Shown: positions 9,728-18,313 of the stretch, one piece after another
Layout of the letters: every line of letters starts with the position of its first letter
Position numbering within the stretch: position 1 is the stretch's first letter
Assembly: GCA_905339295.1 (NCBI GenBank)
Contig: CAJPFI010000023.1
Location: 1-36,796, forward strand
DNA length: 36,796 nucleotides
Source: Burkholderiales bacterium
Lineage (GTDB): Bacteria; Pseudomonadota; Gammaproteobacteria; Burkholderiales; Casimicrobiaceae
Direction: 5' to 3'
Notes under the pieces: model-generated
What the model was told of the DNA's origin: nothing
The model's input: the letters and a program-made list of their open reading frames with translations, nothing else
Databases searched by the model: none
Made by a program: the position numbers and the translations under genes

Positions 9728-10111
9728 ATGCACACGCTCCCGCAGCGCGAGCCGGTGTTGCGCGTCGTGCCGATGCCGGCCGACGTCAATCAGCACGGCG
9801 ACATCTTCGGCGGGTGGATCATGTCGCACGTCGACGTTGCCGGAGGCGTCCTCGCCGCGAGGCGCGCGCGCGGCCGAGTCGCGACCGTCGCGGTCAACTC
9901 GTTCACGTTCAAGCAGCCGGTGCTCGTCGGCGATCTCGTCACGTTCTACGGCGAGATCGCGCGCGTCGGCACGACGTCGGTGACCATCGCGGTCGAGGTG
10001 TACGCGCAGCGCAACCCGCGCGACATCGTCACGGTCAGGGTCACCGAGGCGAGCCTCACCTACGTCGCCGTCGGCGCCGACGGCCGTCCGCGGCCGTTGC
10101 CACCGGAATGA
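9728..10111 (+). CDS. yciA: Acyl-CoA thioesterase, YciA-like hotdog protein
   Basis: A 127-residue hotdog-fold acyl-CoA thioesterase very similar in pattern to E. coli YciA (132 residues), which hydrolyses a wide range of acyl-CoAs. The helix motif HGDIFGGWIMSHVDVAGG holds the catalytic Asp of this family, and the strand FTFKQPVLVGDLVTFYG and the C-terminal YVAVGADGRPRPLP match family positions. It follows fadD by 27 bp and is probably cotranscribed. In this setting it may relieve acyl-CoA build-up and free CoA during fatty-acid use (inference). Confidence 0.9.
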   Translation: MHTLPQREPVLRVVPMPADVNQHGDIFGGWIMSHVDVAGGVLAARRARGRVATVAVNSFTFKQPVLVGDLVTFYGEIARVGTTSVTIAVEVYAQRNPRDIVTVRVTEASLTYVAVGADGRPRPLPPE

Positions 10112-10145
10112 TGCGCCGCACCATGCCCGTCCAGGATACCCCGTG

Positions 10146-10151
10146 TATAGT
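10146..10151 (+). promoter_or_regulatory. Possible -10 element for fadL
   Basis: TATAGT, preceded directly by TG, stands out in otherwise GC-rich sequence between yciA and fadL. No convincing -35 is seen at 16-18 bp, so it may be a TG-assisted promoter or activator-dependent. The leader to the fadL start would be about 120 nt. Confidence 0.35.
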
Positions 10152-10277
10152 CGTCCGGCCCGCGAGGAATCGGCGCGACGCCCGAGGCAGCGGCGCGCTG
10201 CGGCCGAGCCGCCACCACCCCCCAGAAAACCGTCGCGAGACAGCACCGTCCCGACGCCAGAGAGGAGAGAATCGATC

Positions 10278-11687
10278 ATGACCCCCCCGATCTTCCGGCC
10301 CCGCCGCATCGCGGTCTCCGTCGCCGCGGTGTGCGCGCTCGGCGTCGGCCAGGCCCACGGCGCCGGCTTCGCGCTCCAGGAGAACAGCGGCAGCGGACTC
10401 GGCAACGCGTTCGCCGCGGGCGCCGCCGGCACCGAGGACGCAAGTTCGATGTGGGCGAATCCGGCGTCGCTCTCGAAGCGCATGTCGATGGAGGCCGCGG
10501 CCGCGATGCACCTGATCACGCCGTCGATCAAGTTCCGCGACGACGGCTCGCTGCCGGCGTTCAACCAGCCGCTGGGCGGCACCGGCGGCGACGCGGGCGG
10601 GCTCAACTTCGTGCCGAACATGTACATCGCGGTGCCGATCAACCGGCAGTGGACGTTCGGGCTGGGCGTCAACGCGCCGTTCGGGCTGGTCACCGAGTAC
10701 GACGGCGACTGGATCGGCCGCTACCAGGGCGTCAAGTCGTCGATCAAGACGATCAACGTGAATCCGTCGGTCTCGTTCAAGCCGGCCAACAACGTAGCGA
10801 TCGGCCTGGGCGTGAACTTCCAGCGCATCGACGCGGAGTTCACCGGCAAGGTGAGCTACTCGGGCGCGATCGCCACGGCCGCGCAGGCCGCGGCCGCGGG
10901 CGGCCAGATCCCGGCCGAAGCGGTGCCGTCGGTGATCGCGGCCACGTCGGGCCTGGACTCCAGCGCGAAGATCGAGGGCGACGACACGGCGTGGGGCTGG
11001 AACGTCGGGGTCCTCGTCGACGTCACGCCGGCCACGCAGGTCGGCGTCGCGTACCGCTCCGAGATCAAGTACAAGGTGACCGGCAACGCCAACATCGACA
11101 ACCCGACGCCGGTCGTGCCCGCGCCGCTCGCGCCCATCGTCGGTGCGCTCACGGGCGCCATCAACGGCACGGCGCTGTACAGCAGCGGCATCACGGCGGA
11201 CGTGAAGCTGCCGGCGATCGTCAACGCGTCGGTGTTCCACCGCGTGAACGACCGCTGGGATGTCATGGCCGACGTGCAATGGACCGGCTGGTCGTCGATC
11301 AAGGAGCTCAAGTTCGTCCGCACCGACGGCGCGGTGCTGTCGAACACGCCGGAGAACTTCGACGACGCGTGGCGCGTGTCGGTCGGCGCCAACTACCGCC
11401 ACAACGACCGCTGGATGTTCCGCGGAGGCGTCGCGTTCGACCAGTCGCCCGTCAACAGGGCCGACCGCACGCCGCGCCTGCCGGACGAGGACCGCGTGTG
11501 GGTGTCGTTCGGCGCGCAGTACAAGTATTCGAAGAATCTGAAGCTCGACGCCGGGTTCACCTACATCGACTCGAAGGACTCGTCGATCGAGCAGAACGCC
11601 GGCAGCACCGCCGCGAACGCGTTGATCAAGGGCAATTACGAGGCCTACACGACGATCTTCTCGGTCCAGGGCACCTACACGTTCTGA
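10278..11687 (+). CDS. fadL: Outer-membrane long-chain fatty-acid transporter FadL/OmpP1/TodX family
   Basis: A 469-residue outer-membrane beta-barrel channel for fatty acids or other hydrophobic compounds. A signal peptide with cleavage after AHG28 leaves the mature start AGFALQE, typical of FadL, which has an N-terminal hatch; the conserved NPA (61-63) follows. The protein then alternates short amphipathic strands and ends ...GTYTF with a C-terminal Phe, as expected for BAM-dependent insertion. The ATG at 10278 has AGAGGAGAGA upstream. It lies between fadD/yciA and the second beta-oxidation pair, which supports a role in fatty-acid import; some family members import aromatics instead. Confidence 0.93.
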   Translation: MTPPIFRPRRIAVSVAAVCALGVGQAHGAGFALQENSGSGLGNAFAAGAAGTEDASSMWANPASLSKRMSMEAAAAMHLITPSIKFRDDGSLPAFNQPLGGTGGDAGGLNFVPNMYIAVPINRQWTFGLGVNAPFGLVTEYDGDWIGRYQGVKSSIKTINVNPSVSFKPANNVAIGLGVNFQRIDAEFTGKVSYSGAIATAAQAAAAGGQIPAEAVPSVIAATSGLDSSAKIEGDDTAWGWNVGVLVDVTPATQVGVAYRSEIKYKVTGNANIDNPTPVVPAPLAPIVGALTGAINGTALYSSGITADVKLPAIVNASVFHRVNDRWDVMADVQWTGWSSIKELKFVRTDGAVLSNTPENFDDAWRVSVGANYRHNDRWMFRGGVAFDQSPVNRADRTPRLPDEDRVWVSFGAQYKYSKNLKLDAGFTYIDSKDSSIEQNAGSTAANALIKGNYEAYTTIFSVQGTYTF

Positions 11688-11712
11688 CCCGCTGAACGCG
11701 TGACCGCCTGAA

Positions 11713-11739
11713 CGCGGGCCGGCGCGACGCCGGCCCGCG
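11713..11739 (+). terminator. Strong hairpin after fadL, probable terminator
   Basis: CGCGGGCCGGC-GCGAC-GCCGGCCCGCG forms a perfect 11-bp GC stem with a 5-nt loop, 26 bp after the fadL stop. No T-run follows. It probably ends or attenuates the fadL transcript ahead of the second dehydrogenase-thiolase pair. Confidence 0.55.
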
Positions 11740-11820
11740 CATCCGCTGCCCGCGACGCGCCCGCCTTCCGGCGTCCGCGCGTCGCGAGCCGGCCCGCGCC
11801 GGCCCCCCGGAACTCCGACC

Positions 11821-14220
11821 GTGGCCTTTCCTCTCCTCGTCCACCGCGCGGCGGTCCTCGGCGCCGGCGTCATGGGTGCCCAGATCGCGGCGCATTTCGT
11901 CAACGCCGGCATCCCGGCGGTGCTCTTCGACCTGCCCGCGAAGGAGGGCGATCCGTACGGCGTCGTCCGCAGGGCCATCGACGGACTCGCGAAGCTCGAG
12001 CCCACGCCGCTCGGCACGAAGGATCTCGCGGCCCAGATCGTTCCGGCGCACTACGGCGCCGACCTCGCGCTCCTTTCCGGTTGCGACCTCGTGGTCGAGG
12101 CGATCGCCGAGCGGCTCGACTGGAAGCGCGATCTCTACGCGAAGGTCGCACCCCACCTCGCGCCGCACGCGATCCTCGCGACGAACACGTCGGGGCTCTC
12201 GCTCGCGGCGCTGGCGGAGGCGGTGCCGGCGGTGGCGAAGCCGCGCTTCTGCGGCATCCACTTCTTCAACCCGCCGCGCTACATGCACCTTTGCGAGCTG
12301 GTCGCGGCGCCGGGCTCCGACGGCGCGATGCTCGACGCGCTCGAGGCGTTCCTTACGACAGCGCTCGGCAAGGGCGTGATCCGCGCGAAGGACACGCCGA
12401 ATTTCGTCGCCAACCGTGTCGGCGTGTTCTCGGTGATCGCGGCGATGCTGCACACGCAGCGCTTCGGCCTGGGCTTCGACGTCGTCGACGCCCTGACCGG
12501 TCCGGCGATCGGGCGCGCGAAGAGCGCGACGTTCCGCACGGTCGACGTCGTCGGCCTCGACACGACCGCGCACGTGATCGGAACGATGCGCGACACGCTG
12601 CCGGACGATCCCTGGCGGCCGCATTTCGAGGTTCCCGCGTTGCTGGCCGCGCTGGTCGCGAAGGGCGCGCTCGGCCAGAAGGCGAAGGCCGGCTTCTATC
12701 GCAGGCAGGGCAAGGACATCCAGGTCCTCGATCCCGCGGTCGCCGACTACCGGACGGGCACCGGGACGGTCGATCCGGAAGTCGCGGCGATCCTCGCGAT
12801 CGAGTCCCCGGGCGAGAAGCTCGCGAGGCTTCGCGCGAGCCCGCATCCGCAGGCGCGGTTCCTGTGGGCGATCTTCCGCGACGTGTTCCACTACTGCGCG
12901 CACCAGCTCGCGTCGATCGCGGACAACGCGCGCGACGTCGACCTCGCGATCCGCTGGGGCTTCGGCTGGCAGATGGGGCCGTTCGAGACCTGGCAGGCGG
13001 CCGGTTGGACGGAGGTCGCGGACTGGATCGCGGAAGACATCGACGCGAAGAGGACGCTGGCCGGCGTGCCGCTGCCGGCGTGGGTGCGCGGCGACAAGGT
13101 GGCGGCGGCGAAGGGCGTGCACGCGCGCGACGGCGCGTACTCGGCGGCGGCCGACCGTTTCGTCGCGCGGTCCGCGCTGCCGGTCTACCGCCGCCAGCGC
13201 TTTCCCGACCCGGTGCTGGGCGAGCGCTTCGACCGCGGCACGACGGTGTTCGAGACCGACGCGCTGCGCATGTGGCATCTCGACCGGGACGTCGCGATCG
13301 TCTCGTTCCGCACCAAGCAGCACACGATCGGCGACGACGTGCTGGAGGGCATGCTGCGCGCGCTCGACGAGGCGGAGCGCGGCTTCGCGGGCCTCGTGAT
13401 CTGGCAGGCGAAGGAACCGTTCTCGTTCGGCGCGAACCTCGCGTCGCTCGCGCCCGCCGTGCAGTCCGGGCGCTGGGACCGGGTCGAGGCGGTGGTCGCG
13501 CGGTTCCAGCAGACCTCGCTCCGGCTGCGCTACAGCCTCGTGCCGACGGTGGCCGCCGTGCGCGGCATGGCGCTCGGCGGCTCGTGCGAGTTCGTCATGC
13601 ACTGCGACCGCGCGGTCGCGGCGCTCGAGTCGTACCTCGGGCTCGTCGAGGCCGGCGTGGGCCTGCTGCCGGGCGGCGGCGGCACGAAGGAGTTCGCGGT
13701 GCGCGCGGCCGAGGCGGTGAGGCAGGGACCGACCGGCGGTCAGGCCGATCACTTCCCGTTCCTGCGCGCCGCCTTCCAGACGATCGCGATGGCGACGGTC
13801 GCGAAGAGCGCGCTCGAGGCCCGGGCGCTGGGCTACCTCAGGGCGTCCGACGTCGTCGTCATGCACCCGCACGAGATCCTGCACGTCGCGATCGGCCAGG
13901 CGCGGGCGCTGGCCGACGCGGGCTACCGTCCGCCGCTGTCGCCGGTCGGCATTCCGGTCGCGGGGCGCACGGGCATCGCGACGCTCGAGATGATGCTCGT
14001 CAACATGCGCGAGGGCGGCTTCATCACCGCCTACGACTTCGAGGTCGGCCTGTCCATCGCGCGCGTGCTGTGCGGCGGCGACGTCGACGCCGGCTCGACC
14101 GTCGACGAGCGCTGGCTGATCGACCTCGAGCGCGCCGGGTTCATGGCGCTCGCGCAGGATCCGCGCACGCAGGCGCGCATCGCGCACACGCTCGCGACCG
14201 GCAAGCCGTTGCGGAACTGA
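11821..14220 (+). CDS. 3-hydroxyacyl-CoA dehydrogenase/enoyl-CoA hydratase, FadN-like
   Basis: A 799-residue bifunctional beta-oxidation enzyme whose domain order is the reverse of FadB/FadJ, as in Bacillus FadN. The NAD-binding 3-hydroxyacyl-CoA dehydrogenase is at the N terminus (GAGVMG at 14-19, TNTSGLSL, HFFNPPRYMHLCEL), followed by 3HCDH helical domains to about 410. The crotonase domain (about 475-700) has SFGANL and the Glu-bearing GGSCEF and LVEAGVGLLPGGGG segments. The start is a GTG at 11821 with only a weak GGA upstream; no nearer alternative keeps the Rossmann strand. Its stop is 4 bp from the next thiolase start, so the two form a second hydratase/dehydrogenase-thiolase unit. Substrate range is unknown. 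Confidence 0.9.
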   Translation: MAFPLLVHRAAVLGAGVMGAQIAAHFVNAGIPAVLFDLPAKEGDPYGVVRRAIDGLAKLEPTPLGTKDLAAQIVPAHYGADLALLSGCDLVVEAIAERLDWKRDLYAKVAPHLAPHAILATNTSGLSLAALAEAVPAVAKPRFCGIHFFNPPRYMHLCELVAAPGSDGAMLDALEAFLTTALGKGVIRAKDTPNFVANRVGVFSVIAAMLHTQRFGLGFDVVDALTGPAIGRAKSATFRTVDVVGLDTTAHVIGTMRDTLPDDPWRPHFEVPALLAALVAKGALGQKAKAGFYRRQGKDIQVLDPAVADYRTGTGTVDPEVAAILAIESPGEKLARLRASPHPQARFLWAIFRDVFHYCAHQLASIADNARDVDLAIRWGFGWQMGPFETWQAAGWTEVADWIAEDIDAKRTLAGVPLPAWVRGDKVAAAKGVHARDGAYSAAADRFVARSALPVYRRQRFPDPVLGERFDRGTTVFETDALRMWHLDRDVAIVSFRTKQHTIGDDVLEGMLRALDEAERGFAGLVIWQAKEPFSFGANLASLAPAVQSGRWDRVEAVVARFQQTSLRLRYSLVPTVAAVRGMALGGSCEFVMHCDRAVAALESYLGLVEAGVGLLPGGGGTKEFAVRAAEAVRQGPTGGQADHFPFLRAAFQTIAMATVAKSALEARALGYLRASDVVVMHPHEILHVAIGQARALADAGYRPPLSPVGIPVAGRTGIATLEMMLVNMREGGFITAYDFEVGLSIARVLCGGDVDAGSTVDERWLIDLERAGFMALAQDPRTQARIAHTLATGKPLRN

Positions 14221-14224
14221 CGAC

Positions 14225-15421
14225 ATGGCGCGCACGCTCATGGACGCCTACATCGTCGCCGCGGCGCGCACGCCGGTCGGCAAGGCGCCGCGCGGCGCGT
14301 TCCGCACGACACGCCCCGACTCGTTGCTCGCGCACGCGTTGCGCAGCGTGCTCGCGCGCGCGCCGGGGCTCGACCCGGCCGCCGTCGACGACGTGATCGC
14401 CGGATGCGCGATGCCCGAGTACGAGCAGGGGATGAACGTCGCGCGCATCGGCCTGCTGCTCGCCGGGCTGCCGAACGCGGTCGCGGGCATGACGGTCAAC
14501 CGCTTCTGCTCGTCCGGCCTGAACGCGGTGTCGATCGCCGCGGACCGGATCCGCACCGGCGAGGCCGACATCGTCATCGCCGCGGGCACCGAGAGCATGA
14601 GCATGATCCCCATGCTCGGAAGGCTCGCGCTCAACGCCGACGTGTTCGCAGGCGACGAGAACGTCGGCATCGCCTACGGCATGGGGCTCACCGCCGAGAA
14701 GGTCGCCGAGCGCTGGAAGGTGTCGCGCGAGGACCAGGACGCGTTCGCGCTGGAGTCGCACCGCCGCGCGCTCGCGGCGCAGGCCGCGGGCGAGTTCGAC
14801 GCGGAGATCGCGCCGTTCACCGTGCGCGAACACGTGCCGGACGCCGCGGCCTCGCGCGTCGCGGTGCGCGAGAAGACCGTCGCGCAGGACGAGGGTCCGC
14901 GCGCCGACACGACCGCCGAGGGCCTCGCGAGGCTCCGGCCCGCGTTCGCCGCGAAAGGGTCGGTGTCGGCGGGCAACAGCTCGCAGATGTCCGACGGCGC
15001 CGGAGCCGTGATCGTGGCCTCCGAGGCGGCGATCCGCGCACACGGCCTTGCGCCGCTGGCGCGCTTCGCGGGTTTCGCGGTCGCCGGGGTCGCGCCGGAG
15101 ATCATGGGCGTGGGGCCGATCGCCGCGATCCCGAAGGTTCTGAAGACGACCGGCGTGCGTCAGCAGGACCTCGACTGGATCGAACTCAACGAAGCGTTCG
15201 CCGCTCAAAGCCTCGCGGTGGTCCGTGATCTCGGCCTCGATCCGGCGAAGGTCAACCCGCTGGGAGGCGCGATCGCCCTGGGGCATCCGCTCGGCGCGAC
15301 CGGGGCGATCCGGACGGCGACGATCGTCCACGGGCTCGCGCGGCGTGGCGGGCGCTACGGGATGGTGACGATGTGCGTGGGCACCGGCATGGGTGCCGCG
15401 GGCATCTTCGAGAGGGTGTGA
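14225..15421 (+). CDS. fadA: Acetyl-CoA acyltransferase/acetyltransferase, FadA type
   Basis: A 398-residue thiolase of the FadA/AcaT length class. The nucleophilic Cys95 lies in NRFCSSGLNA, His354 in GHPLGATGA and Cys384 in CVGTGMGAAG; NEAFAAQ is also present. It starts 4 bp after the FadN-like gene and most likely acts on its product. An ATG at 14240 (residue 6) is a possible alternative start. It differs clearly from the 428-residue FadI-type thiolase at 4613, so the locus encodes two distinct thiolytic steps, perhaps for different chain lengths or growth conditions (inference). Confidence 0.92.
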   Translation: MARTLMDAYIVAAARTPVGKAPRGAFRTTRPDSLLAHALRSVLARAPGLDPAAVDDVIAGCAMPEYEQGMNVARIGLLLAGLPNAVAGMTVNRFCSSGLNAVSIAADRIRTGEADIVIAAGTESMSMIPMLGRLALNADVFAGDENVGIAYGMGLTAEKVAERWKVSREDQDAFALESHRRALAAQAAGEFDAEIAPFTVREHVPDAAASRVAVREKTVAQDEGPRADTTAEGLARLRPAFAAKGSVSAGNSSQMSDGAGAVIVASEAAIRAHGLAPLARFAGFAVAGVAPEIMGVGPIAAIPKVLKTTGVRQQDLDWIELNEAFAAQSLAVVRDLGLDPAKVNPLGGAIALGHPLGATGAIRTATIVHGLARRGGRYGMVTMCVGTGMGAAGIFERV

Positions 15422-15439
15422 CACGAGGAGGAACAGGCG

Positions 15440-16003
15440 ATGCGCGGATCCGGACTGTGGATGGCAGCGGTGGCGCTGGCGTGGAGCACGGCGGCGTCGG
15501 CCATGGAGGTGGGCGGGGTCAACCTCGAGGACAAGGCGAGCGTCGGCGGGCAGGAACTCGTTCTGAACGGTGCCGGGCTGCGGACGCGCCTGATCTTCAA
15601 GGTCTACGTGGCGAGCCTCTACGTGCCGGCGAAGTCGGGCTCGCTGCAGGGCGTGCTCGCCAAGGGGCCGCGCCGCATCCAGATGAACATCCTGCGCAAC
15701 CTCTCGGCCGACCAGTTGGTCGACGCGCTGGTCGACGGCCTCAGGGACAACAACAGCGAGACCGAGCTCGCCGCCGTCAGGGAACAGCAGGACCAGATGG
15801 TCGCGACGATGAAGGCGTTCAAGGACGTGAAGGAGAAGGACGTCGTGACGCTCGACTACGTCGACGGCGCCACGCGGATCTCGCTCAACGGGCAGGCGAA
15901 GGCCTCGATCCCGGGCGACGCGTTCAATGCGGCCCTCACGAGGGTCTGGCTGGGCGACAAGCCGGTGCAGCCCGACCTCAAGAAGGCGATGCTGGGCGGG
16001 TAG
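15440..16003 (+). CDS. Exported chalcone-isomerase-family protein
   Basis: A 187-residue protein with a signal peptide (hydrophobic 6-19, likely cut after ASA21) and a chalcone-isomerase-like domain of the bacterial type (Chalcone_3), recognisable by the segment RTRLIFKVYVASLYVPAKSG and the C-terminal ISLNGQAKASIPGDAFNAALTRVWLGDKP. Bacterial members are mostly uncharacterised; plant relatives of this fold include fatty-acid-binding proteins, so lipid binding in the periplasm is conceivable here. A GAGGAGGAA ribosome-binding site precedes the ATG. It begins 18 bp after fadA in the same direction and is probably part of that transcript. No flavonoid pathway is nearby, so isomerase activity on chalcones is unlikely. 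Confidence 0.82.
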   Translation: MRGSGLWMAAVALAWSTAASAMEVGGVNLEDKASVGGQELVLNGAGLRTRLIFKVYVASLYVPAKSGSLQGVLAKGPRRIQMNILRNLSADQLVDALVDGLRDNNSETELAAVREQQDQMVATMKAFKDVKEKDVVTLDYVDGATRISLNGQAKASIPGDAFNAALTRVWLGDKPVQPDLKKAMLGG

Positions 16004-16019
16004 CGCCGGCAGCCCGTCG

Positions 16020-17066
16020 ATGACCCCGACTGCGCGCGAGGCGCCTCGCGGACGCGACTACTGGGCCGGGTGCGGGTACCGGCACCTGACCGTGGGGGCC
16101 GACGGCCGACTCACGGTCACCGATGCGTTCCTGCGCGCCTACCTGCTGCGCCCGGAACTCGCACCCGTCCCCGCGTCCTGCGATGCGGAGCTCGCGCTCT
16201 CCGACGCGCTGACGGCGAGTCCGCGCCGTGCGGTCAGCGAGCGCGAGATCGCCGCGATCCGCGACGAGGACGCCCGCGAGAACTACCGCGTGTGGCTGCG
16301 CTTCCGCGACCGGCTCGCCGGCGCACCGTCGCTCGAGGCCGCGTACTCGCGCCTGTTCCAGGGCGACGGCGTCGACGTGCCGCCGGTGTTCGTGCACGAG
16401 CTGACGCAGGTGTTGCTGCGCCACATCCTGGGCGACGAGGCCGACCCGATCGAGGCGCGCGCCGCGGAGATGCTGTTCCGCGTTCAGACGGTCGCCGTGC
16501 TCGAGGACGGCGCCGTGATGGCCGCCGACGAGGCCGCCGTCGAGCGCTACGCGACCACCGGCGGATTCGGCACGCTCGGCGAGCTGCTCACGACCGGCAG
16601 GACGCCGCTGCGCAGCGTCGACCTCGACGTGCTCGCGCGCGAGAATGCCGACGAGTACTGGCAGCGCGACGAGCGCCACGACCTGTCGATCAGCCTGAAC
16701 CGCGGCCAGCCCGCGCTCGACGCGCTCTGCCGCGTGCTCGAGCGCTGGGTGCACCACTTCCTCGATGCCGAGGTGCGGATCGCGCCGCAGCGGCGCATCG
16801 ACGACGAGCGCTGGGCGTGGCACGTCGGTCTCGACGCCGAGGCGTCGGCCATCCTGAACGACCTGTACAATCGGGTGGATATCGACGACACGCGCATGGG
16901 GCGGCTGCTCGCCCTGTTCCGGCTCGACTTCGCGAATCCGGCCGACATGCGCGCGGCGATCGCGGGTCGCCCGGTCCACCTCGCGATGGCGATCGACGAA
17001 CGTCGGCGCCTGCGCCTCAAACCCCAGAACCTGCTGCTCAACCTGCCGCTCGCGCGGCCGCAATGA
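16020..17066 (+). CDS. Uncharacterised soluble protein, probably DUF6352
   Basis: A 348-residue protein with no signal peptide or membrane segment. Its pattern (DYWAGCGYRHL near the N terminus, TDAFLRAYLLRPEL, ENYRVWLRFRDRL, VPPVFVHELTQVLLRHIL) fits what I recall as the betaproteobacterial family DUF6352; this is from memory and not checked. Function is unknown. The ATG at 16020 is 16 bp after the chalcone-isomerase-like gene, and the stop overlaps the next ATG (ATGA), so it is the middle gene of a three-gene set downstream of fadA. Acidic residues are frequent throughout. The start avoids an upstream in-frame extension that would read through the preceding gene. Confidence 0.75.
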   Translation: MTPTAREAPRGRDYWAGCGYRHLTVGADGRLTVTDAFLRAYLLRPELAPVPASCDAELALSDALTASPRRAVSEREIAAIRDEDARENYRVWLRFRDRLAGAPSLEAAYSRLFQGDGVDVPPVFVHELTQVLLRHILGDEADPIEARAAEMLFRVQTVAVLEDGAVMAADEAAVERYATTGGFGTLGELLTTGRTPLRSVDLDVLARENADEYWQRDERHDLSISLNRGQPALDALCRVLERWVHHFLDAEVRIAPQRRIDDERWAWHVGLDAEASAILNDLYNRVDIDDTRMGRLLALFRLDFANPADMRAAIAGRPVHLAMAIDERRRLRLKPQNLLLNLPLARPQ

Positions 17067-17785
17067 CCATGATCCCCTCGCGACTCCGAAGCGCCGCGGC
17101 CGACGTGCAACGCCTGCTGCCGATTGCCCTCATCGTTCCCTTCGTCGCCTTCGCCCAGGCGCCGCCCGCGCAGGAGCCTGCTCCCGTGCCCGCGCCCGCG
17201 CCCGCGGCCGAGGCGAAAGAGGCCCCGACGGGTGCCGCGCCGGTGCCGGCGGAAGCGGCGAAGGATCCGGCGAAGGACCCGGCGAAGTCACCGCCCGCGG
17301 GCAACGCCAAGGACGCGCAGGCGGCGAAGGACGTGGCCGCGCCCACCGGGCCGCTCGCGCCTCTGGCGTGGCTGTCGGGCTGCTGGCGGGGCGAGGTGAA
17401 CCGGCGCGAGTTCCGCGAGTTCTGGCAGCCGCTGCGCGGCAACCTGATGGTCGGCGTCAGCCGCAACGCCCTTCCCGAGCGCACGATCAGCTTCGAGTAC
17501 CTGCGGCTGGAGCCGAGGGCGGACGGCGTGTACTACGTGTCGTCTTCGATGGGCAAGAGCGAGATCGCGTTCAAGCTCGTGTCGAGCACGCGCGACGGCG
17601 CCGACGAGATCTTCACGTTCGGCACCGGGTCGACGACCGGGTTCCCGACGGCGCTCACCTATCGACGCGCCGGCGGCGGATGGCTCTACGTCGAGGTTGC
17701 CGGGCAGGCGCAGGGCAAGGACCACAAGGTGATCTACCCGTTCCGGCGCGTGGACTGCGAGACCGGCGAGTTCATCAGGAAGTAG
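17063..17785 (+). CDS. Exported DUF6265-like protein with Ala/Pro/Lys-rich linker
   Basis: A 240-residue protein translationally coupled to the preceding gene. A long N-terminal region (residues 1-33, hydrophobic core LLPIALIVPFVAFA, likely cut after AFAQA) suggests export. A low-complexity Ala/Pro/Lys stretch (about 34-90, with KDPA repeats) links it to a beta-rich domain (about 92-240) containing LAWLSGCWRGE, EFWQPLRGNLMVGVSR and the C-terminal KVIYPFRRVDC. This is the DUF6265 pattern, a fold that looks lipocalin-like. The function is unknown; a small-lipid-binding role is only a guess from the fold type and from the neighbouring chalcone-isomerase-fold and fad genes. Confidence 0.75.
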   Translation: MTMIPSRLRSAAADVQRLLPIALIVPFVAFAQAPPAQEPAPVPAPAPAAEAKEAPTGAAPVPAEAAKDPAKDPAKSPPAGNAKDAQAAKDVAAPTGPLAPLAWLSGCWRGEVNRREFREFWQPLRGNLMVGVSRNALPERTISFEYLRLEPRADGVYYVSSSMGKSEIAFKLVSSTRDGADEIFTFGTGSTTGFPTALTYRRAGGGWLYVEVAGQAQGKDHKVIYPFRRVDCETGEFIRK

Positions 17786-17878
17786 CGCGGCAAGGCGCCG
17801 TCTCGCCGGTCCCGCGCGAAGCGTGCTCGGGCGGCGGCCCGCGCGGCCCATGCGGCCGGCGAACGCGGGCGTCCGGCG

Positions 17879-18313
17879 TCAACCCCGCACCGGCACGCCG
17901 CGATTCGCGAGCGCGTCGGCGCGAAGGTTGCCTTCGCTGTCGGCGTGTCCCCGGACCCAATGCCAGCGCACGCGATGGCGCGACGCGGCGAGGTCGAGCT
18001 CGCGCCACAGCTCGGCGTTCTTCACCGGCTTGCGGTCGGCGGTCTTCCAGCCGTTCCTCTTCCAGCCGTGGATCCACGACTCGATGCCGTTCTTCACGTA
18101 CTGGGAGTCGGTGTGGACCTCGACGTCGGTCGGCGACGTCAGCGCCTCGAGCGCGCGGATCACGGCGGTGAGCTCCATCCGGTTGTTCGTGGTCGCGGGC
18201 TCGCCGCCGAAGAGCTCCTTCTCGCGGCCCCCAGCGACGAGCAGCGCTCCCCATCCGCCGGGCCCGGGGTTGCCCTTGCACGCGCCGTCGGTGTAGACGA
18301 CGACGGCCCTCAT
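17879..18313 (-). CDS. rnhA: Ribonuclease HI
   Basis: A 144-residue RNase HI (E. coli 155) that cleaves RNA in RNA-DNA hybrids. All four carboxylates are visible: D9 ([16 protein letters not shown]), E47 (RMEL), D69 (TDSQYV) and D133 (RADALA), with the catalytic-loop His123 in [10 protein letters not shown]. The basic handle ([18 protein letters not shown]) is present. It lies just downstream of the YafS-like gene, whose stop at 18310 overlaps the rnhA start by 4 bp, matching the gloB/yafS/rnhA neighbourhood of E. coli. The usual dnaQ neighbour is absent; a plus-strand gene set ends 93 bp away instead. Confidence 0.96.
   Translation of the reverse strand: MRAVVVYTDGACKGNPGPGGWGALLVAGGREKELFGGEPATTNNRMELTAVIRALEALTSPTDVEVHTDSQYVKNGIESWIHGWKRNGWKTADRKPVKNAELWRELDLAASRHRVRWHWVRGHADSEGNLRADALANRGVPVRG

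Noticed and set aside
8009-10693. An 894-codon minus-strand open frame opposite fadD, yciA and fadL.
   Set aside because: Crosses three well-supported genes and has no recognisable domain.
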